Shown: in pieces, positions 58,634 to 64,000 of the stretch
Layout: each line of letters begins with the position of its first letter
How positions within the stretch are numbered: the first letter of the stretch is position 1
Source: Cephalotus follicularis
Taxonomy: Eukaryota > Streptophyta > Magnoliopsida > Oxalidales > Cephalotaceae
DNA: 64,000 nucleotides
NCBI GenBank assembly: GCA_001972305.1
Contig: BDDD01001764.1
Coordinates: forward strand, 257,626-321,625
Reading direction: 5' to 3'
Notes under the pieces: model-generated
Told to the model about the DNA's origin: nothing
What the model saw: only the letters and a program-made list of their open reading frames with translations
Database searches by the model: none
Program-made: the position numbers and the translations under genes

Positions 58634-61347
58634 TGTAATAACCGCAATTTCAATCCATGTATATTGTGACCTTGCCGAATAAAATGTGCATTTGCTTGAA
58701 TTTAATGTCCAATTATTATATGGATTGTGGTTGTTAATTTAATTGAGCAAATGGACCTAAAATAACCAAAAGCAACCTTCGACAACCGGCTGCCACAGGG
58801 GAACAGTCGACTGGCTGATGTGTAGTGTGACAGTCGACTGCCTGTTAAAGACAGTTGACTGGAATGGTACAGAACATGTGTCTATCCTTGCATATGAGAC
58901 AGGGAAGAGGCAAGGCCTGATGGACAAGTGTTATGCGAAGCCAGCAGCTGCCATCACATGCAAAAGGAGTGCCTTGCATGTACTCTGCAGACCTGCAACC
59001 TGCAATCACAACTGAGTAGTGAGAAAAAGATAGAAAGAATGAGAGAGGAGTGAACATGTGAGAGAGAGAAAAGAGAAGGCTGAGTTAATGGGAATCTGGC
59101 GAATTCTAAGGCTCCTAAGCCTTTATATCAGTTGTTAGATTAGAGTGTGAGTGTTAGAAAACACTGGGGATAGAGGGGAGCTTGCTGGAGAATTGTTTGA
59201 GATTGCATGTTGAAGGATTAGAGCTCAAAGAAGGAATTGAAGCTTTGATTCCTGGTAAGTTTCCAATTTGGGATTATGGTTGCGGTTGTAGGCTAATAGT
59301 CGTACATACGGTTTACATGTATACTATCCATGATGTCAATTTTAGAAACGGTAATGGAAGGGTTCGAAAATGTGAATGTGAAGCTTAGGGGATTGTTGAT
59401 AACTCTAAATTCGAATTATAGTTGTTGTTATGATTGTCAAAAGGTATATGTATACTCCATTATATAATTATACATCTTCTATCCACACGTTAAGGTCAAT
59501 GAATGTGGAATTAAAATAGATTCGGCAAAGGTTCATAGAGATGTTGTAAAAAGAAAATTTTGAGGCTTAATGAACTATTGATGAACTACTCTTGGAGTAG
59601 TAATTCGTAACTGGATAATTAGTTAAACCTACTAGTTTAATGACTGAACCTTCAAGCATGCATTGTATAGATCATTTCTACTGAGATTGGATGGCTAAGT
59701 TGGTGAAAGAGTCTTGGAAACTTAAAGGGAGAGATCAATCCAAATTGATCTCGGGATATCGTTTAAGGTAGGGGTAATGACATTTTTTGGAAGATATATT
59801 ATGCGTATCATGTATGGTTAATTTCTGTTTGATTGCATGTGTAGTTAAGTTAGTAATTGGACATTGAAATACATAACCTGTTACTGCCTTCATTTTCTGG
59901 GCAAAGCAGTCGACTGTTCTTCATGGCAGTCGACTACTCAATTTATCCAGTCGACTGTTAAGAACAAATAGTCGACTACTCAATCAAAACAGCCGACTGT
60001 TCTTGAGAACAGCCGACTATCCTAGGTTAAAATTCTGATATAGGTCCTGTTTGGGCCTCAATTTAAATGTAAATAACTTGGCCTCCATTTGGATGATTAG
60101 AACAGTCAATCCTGGCCTTATATACAATTACATTTCAGAAACTAAACAAGTATGCACTCCTTGTGAGAGTTGCACATGAATGACTATGGTATACTAGTTA
60201 CCTTACTAGATTCCTCGAATTACTTGTTCACTTCTATTGTGCTGTATATGCTACTGTTATAATTAGTATATACTAGTGAGTGTTCATAAACACTATTGTT
60301 TCCATATTTCAAGGATTAAACCAAACTAAGTGCGATAAGCACCGATATGGATTTTAACTAATGGTTTCAAAATGGAAACTTATTGCCAATGATTTACTCC
60401 TCCTCCTATGAGAGGTACCTACCGTTTTGTTCTCCGACTGGGAACCACTATTGTATTGATATCGTTTTCCTCCTATGAGATGTACGATCAATGAATTGTT
60501 ATATGTTTCTAAAGAAAACAATTTATATTGCATACTATTGATATATGTAATATTACTATTTAATTGATTGAATTGCTTGTCTATGTTATTGCCGTTAGTC
60601 GAGTGATAGGAGACATCACTGGCTACGAAGGTGGTCCTATGTGCCAGGAGTTGGCTAGAGTATCTACCCATACTGTCTGAAATGTAGATCCTGATTGTTA
60701 AACTGCCCGCTAATGCTGGTAGTAACTGACCTGATCTATCATCTCCGGAGTGAAGGGTGATAGATAGGTGGTGCATAGTTGGTGCTAGGAGTTAGCGACA
60801 TGTGACACCCAAACCACTGTACTGATTGTTTGTACCATTCTGCGGTATTCTTGAATTGTATTGTCTATGGCCACTTGGTATGATTTCTTATGTATTGGAA
60901 TACTTATAAATATATTTTCAATATAAAATGTCATACATGTTGCATTCATATATTCCTTAACATGCATTATCTTCCTACTTAGCCAAGTGAGGACAACGGC
61001 TAACCCCCTACAATTTCAGATTAAGCAAGGACGTTCGGAGAGTGCTGCAGAAGCTTGGAGAGCTTCGATTCTTCTTAAGGTTGTTATTTTATGATGATGT
61101 ACTGTATTTGTATTGAATGGTTCACACACCGTGTTATTGTTGTACTATCCTTATGTAAAAGGATTATTGTCGGATTGTACATGCACGTAGTATGGGCTGC
61201 GTACGAATGACTTTTATTTTGTAATCCAGATATGAATGCTTCCGCTTATATTATTTGAATTGTTGAATGAGAATGCTGGATTATATTTATTTCTGATATC
61301 ACCATATATGCTTGTCTTTTAATGGAACTGAAAGGCGGGGTGTGACA
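58634..61347 (+). repeat. 5' LTR of E3 (family F2)
   Basis: TGTAATAACCGCAATTTCAA to GGTGTGACA, 2,714 bp. The last 1.1 kb parallels 6900-8109 of E1 (for example the GCCAGGAGTTGGCTAGAG block). The middle differs: in place of GTCGACGCC motifs it carries CAGTCGACTG arrays at 58783-58861 and 59907-60019. ORFs inside are chance. Confidence 0.92.
59907..60019 (+). repeat. Phased array of six CAGTCGACTG-type decamers
   Basis: Starts at 59907, 59927, 59948, 59969, 59990 and 60010, with spacings 20, 21, 21, 21 and 20 bp. A second cluster is at 58783, 58804, 58831 and 58852. The perfect palindrome CAGTCGACTG occurs at 59907, 59948, 58804 and 58831. Confidence 0.96.
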
Positions 61348-61350
61348 CCA

Positions 61351-61362
61351 TGGTATCAGAGC
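61351..61362 (+). other. Primer binding site (tRNA-Met) of E3
   Basis: TGGTATCAGAGC lies three bases after the LTR end. Confidence 0.94.
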
Positions 61363-61453
61363 ATATTCCATATATGCTAGCTGGGATAAGTTTCTTGAAA
61401 AAATTAAGTGAATTTGTTTCCTAATGATTATGTCATTCCATATAGGAAACCGA

Positions 61454-62169
61454 ATGGACCTATGAAGAGATAGAAGAGGAAAGGGTAGAGCCGACGAAGG
61501 TGTCAATACACCGCCAGTACCTCGAAATGACCCGGCAGTGAATGAAGGAGTGAACGTTCCTCCGGTGCAAGATAAGAAGAGTAACTTTGACCGCATGGCT
61601 GACCTCTTTCAACAACAGATGCAAGCTAATACGGCCAACATCGAACAGGTTCGGCAAATGTACGAGGCTAACCGTGCCTATCAGCAAGCACCTGAAGCTT
61701 GTCATGTTGGTGGTTTTGGCCGAGATCTGGAGCGGTTCATGAGATAGAATCCCTGGACATTCAATGGTGAGCTGAATGCTATTGTGGCCGAGCAGTGGAT
61801 TAGAGACCTGGAGAAAATATTTGCTGCCCTGGAATGTACCGATGAGCATAAACTCAACTTTGCTGTATACCGCTTATGGGGCGACGCTATTTACTGGTGG
61901 GAAAGGACTGAAGCAAAATGGGAATCTCGTGGACTTGACAAGACTTGGGACAGATTTCAGTCTGAGTTTCTGGAGGCCTATGTCCACAGATAGAGCGTGA
62001 CCGATGGGAGACAGAACTGATGGAGTTACATTAAGGAGACATGACGGTAGCTCAGTACCAGACCAGATTTGTGGAGCTAGCAAGACATACACCTTATCTT
62101 CTGGAGGGTGAATCACGGATGATCTGAAGGTTTCTAAAAGGCCTTCAACTTGACATTAAATCTAAACTG
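61454..62169 (+). pseudogene. E3 gag N-terminal and central part, broken
   Basis: A candidate start at ATG 61454 is followed at once by a stop. Open pieces 61538-61747 and 61784-61993 carry FDRMADLFQQQMQANTANIE, DLERFMR, WIRDLEKIFAALECTDEHK and NFAVYRLWGDAIYWWE, the Retrotrans_gag region. Stops at 61745 and near 61992, then several more to 62125, break the frame. Confidence 0.88.
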
Positions 62170-63330
62170 TTGATGTTGCAGCTAACCTCTTTTGTAGATG
62201 TTACTGAGAGGACGATGATTCTGGAAGCAGATGCGAATGAAATGAGATCAGAGCGGTCTCGTACTAATCAATCGAGGGCTGCACAGTCACAGGGACAGGG
62301 AAGTAATAATCCTGCTAAGTCAACAAAGTCTGACAACAGAGGTCAAGGAGGTTCTCAACGCAGAAACTCACGATCAAGGACACCTAGCCAGAACAGTCAA
62401 CAGAATGCAGGTGGATGTGCTTTTTGCGGTCATGAGAATCATGATGAGACTGAATGCTGGAAGATTATGGGAAAGTGCTTAAGGTGTGGTTCACAAGATC
62501 ACATGCTGAATAATTGCCCAGTGATGAGGGATCAAGCAAGCAGCCAACAGGGAAGTGCGGGTGCTAGTGGTAGTGTTGCGGCTGCTCAACCGCGTAAGGA
62601 CACCGGGAAAGGGATTGTGAAAGGTAGGGTCTACACCTTATCTAAAGATGATGTGCCAGAATCAACTACTGTTGTGGGAGGTACTATTTATATATCTGGG
62701 ATACTGGCTCATGTATTGATTGACCCTGGTGCGACGCATTCATTCATTGCATATGAATTTGCTTGCAATTTGCATGGTATTACTTCTAGACTACCTTATG
62801 TATTGGAGGTGAGTACTCCTGCGGGTACTTGTCTTCTATTTGACACCATAATGAAAGATTGTGAGATCATGGTAGCTGGAATCCAATTATCTAATGACTT
62901 GATAGTGTTACCTATCCGGGATTTTGATGTGATCTTGGGGATGGACTGGTTGTATGCTCATCATGCTTGTGTTGATTGCTACAACAAGATGATGACATTT
63001 TACCTTCAGGACGGAACTGAGTGCAAGTTTATCGGGGAGAAGAATGTTTCTGCTCTGATCATTTCATATACTCGAGCACATAAGTATCTCAAGCAAAGAT
63101 GTGAAGGCTATTTGGCGTATGTGATTGACCATACGAAAGGTACACCCAGTATTGAACAAGTGCTTCTTGTATGTGAATTTCCTGATGCCTTTCCACATGA
63201 TCTCACTTTGTTGCCACCGAAGAGGAATATAGAGTTCAGTATTGAGCTGTTTCCTGGAACTGCTCCTATATCCAGAGCACCGTACCGAATGGCTCCTGCT
63301 GAACTGAAGGAGTTGAAGGTTCAATTATAG
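62170..63330 (+). pseudogene. E3 gag C-terminus, protease and start of RT (386-residue open frame)
   Basis: Residues 1-80 are the end of the capsid region and a Ser/Gln/Arg-rich basic linker. Two CCHC knuckles lie at about 83-116 (CAFCGHENHDETEC and CLRCGSQDHMLNNC). The aspartic protease has its active site at about 182-192 (VLIDPGATHSF) and ILGMDWL near 254-260. From about 330 the RT N-terminus begins ([24 protein letters not shown]) and a TAG ends the frame. The protease Asp-x-Gly motif reads DPG, as in E1. Apart from the final stop this portion looks functional. Confidence 0.93.
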
Positions 63331-64000
63331 GATTACCTTGATAAAGGCTTTATCAGACCAAGTGTATCACCGTGTGGAGCACCGGTCCTATTTTTTAAAA
63401 AGAAAGATGGATCGATCCGGCCATGCATCGATTACATGCTGCTAAATCAGGTGACTGTGAAGAACAAGTATCCTCTACCACATATTGAGGAGTTGTTCGA
63501 CCAATTACAAGGTTCTACTGTATTCTCCAAACTTGACCTGAGAACAGGCTACCATCAACTGAGGATCAGGGAAGGTGATGTGGAGAAGACCGCATTTCGA
63601 ACCAGATATGGGCATTACGAATTTCTGATACTGCCGTTTGGTTTGACAAATGCTCCTGCAGCCTTTATGTGTCTGATGAACAAAGTTTTCCAACCTTATC
63701 TTGACCAGTTTGTCATTATATTCCTCGATGACATCCTGATTTATTCAAAGAACATTGAGGAACACATGCAGCACTTGAGAATTGTACTGCAGACATTACG
63801 GAAAGAACAGCTATACGCCAAATTCAGCAAGTGCGAATTTTGGCTGGGTGAATGTGACCTTGAGTTTCCTAGGTCACATTATGTCGAGTGAAGGATTGTT
63901 AGTGGATCCTTCGAAGATTGAGAGTATTGTTGAGTGGCCCCAACAGAGAAACGTTACTGAGGTTCGAAGTTTCTTTGGATTGGCTGGCTACTACCGAAGG
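63331..64000 (+). pseudogene. E3 reverse transcriptase, cut by the window end
   Basis: After the stop at 63328-63330 the RT continues: [69 protein letters not shown] and the intact active site FLDDILIYS (Asp pair at 63727-63732). Near 63855 a frameshift moves the reading to [19 protein letters not shown] and GLAGYYR, which is open to the window end. Confidence 0.93.

Larger units (their letters stand above)
58634..64000 (+). mobile_element. E3: Ty3/gypsy element, F2 family, right end beyond the window
   Basis: 5' LTR 58634-61347, primer site, gag, protease and RT on plus, same order and close in sequence to E1. It is inserted in the E2 gag, and ACTTT (58629-58633) is the predicted TSD. It is the best-preserved element here: the protease and most of RT are open, though gag has stops and RT a late frameshift. 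Confidence 0.93.

Noticed and set aside
1-64000. tRNA, rRNA or other structural RNA genes
   Set aside because: The only tRNA-like strings are the 12-base primer sites after LTRs. No cloverleaf or rRNA core was recognised.

Overview
This window is plant nuclear DNA, most likely from an eudicot, made almost entirely of nested LTR retrotransposons. The evidence is several Ty3/gypsy elements with plant-type gag, protease, RT, RNase H and integrase ending in a chromodomain-like motif (Tekay/Del-type chromoviruses), Ty1/copia pieces including one SIRE-like element, initiator-Met tRNA primer sites (TGGTATCAGAGC), and 5-bp target-site duplications (TSDs) round most insertions. I see no host single-copy gene, rRNA, tRNA or CRISPR. 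I cannot name the species. All coding regions except part of the rightmost element are broken, so they are listed as pseudogenes.

Layout. 1-4498: right part of a short-interior element with 3.1-kb LTRs (family F1). 4499-5471, 24279-24861 and 46092-47150: pieces of an old minus-strand Ty1/copia element that is the base layer. 5477-24273: E1, a Ty3/gypsy element (LTR family F2, TSD TGAAC/TGAAT). Its RT-integrase-half LTR segment (9895-22944) is inverted, and its integrase is split by E5 (12274-21042, minus, LTR family F3, non-autonomous). One E5 LTR is itself hit by a copia-like solo LTR (14732-15446). 24862-46091: E4, a Ty3/gypsy element (LTR family F4, TSD TTCTA). Its 5' LTR holds a solo LTR (25292-27543, family F5), its gag zinc knuckle holds a 6.2-kb SIRE-like element (30642-36851) coding for an unusual non-gag-pol protein, and its 3' LTR holds an F1 solo LTR (41476-44988). 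47151-47526: the end of another F1 element. 47527-58633: E2, a minus-strand Ty3/gypsy element (LTR family F6), with an F3 solo LTR (49124-52372) in its LTR and an F6 solo LTR (54633-56762) in its RT/RNase H region. 58634-64000: E3, an F2-family Ty3/gypsy element running off the right end and the least damaged copy.

The order of events follows from the nesting: old copia, then the F1 element, E1 and E4 in it and E2 beside it, then E5, SIRE-like, F5, F1, F3, F6 and E3 insertions, then the small copia solo LTR in E5. E4 and E5 share the leader next to the primer site and both LTR termini, so E5 is probably mobilised by E4-type proteins.

The strongest unexplained signal is a set of short palindromes with core GTCGAC. 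They are arranged in arrays with 20-22 bp spacing (about 30 bp in F1) inside the LTRs of at least five unrelated families and also inside the ORF of the SIRE-like element. The flanks differ between families but stay symmetric (AAGCGTCGACGCTT, AAGACGTCGACGTCTT, CAGTCGACTG), and two members of the same LTR family (E1 and E3) carry different versions. Spacing of two or three DNA helical turns suggests a phased protein-binding array that changes quickly, comparable in form to the short tandem motifs bound by VANC anti-silencing proteins of VANDAL transposons. That function is inference.
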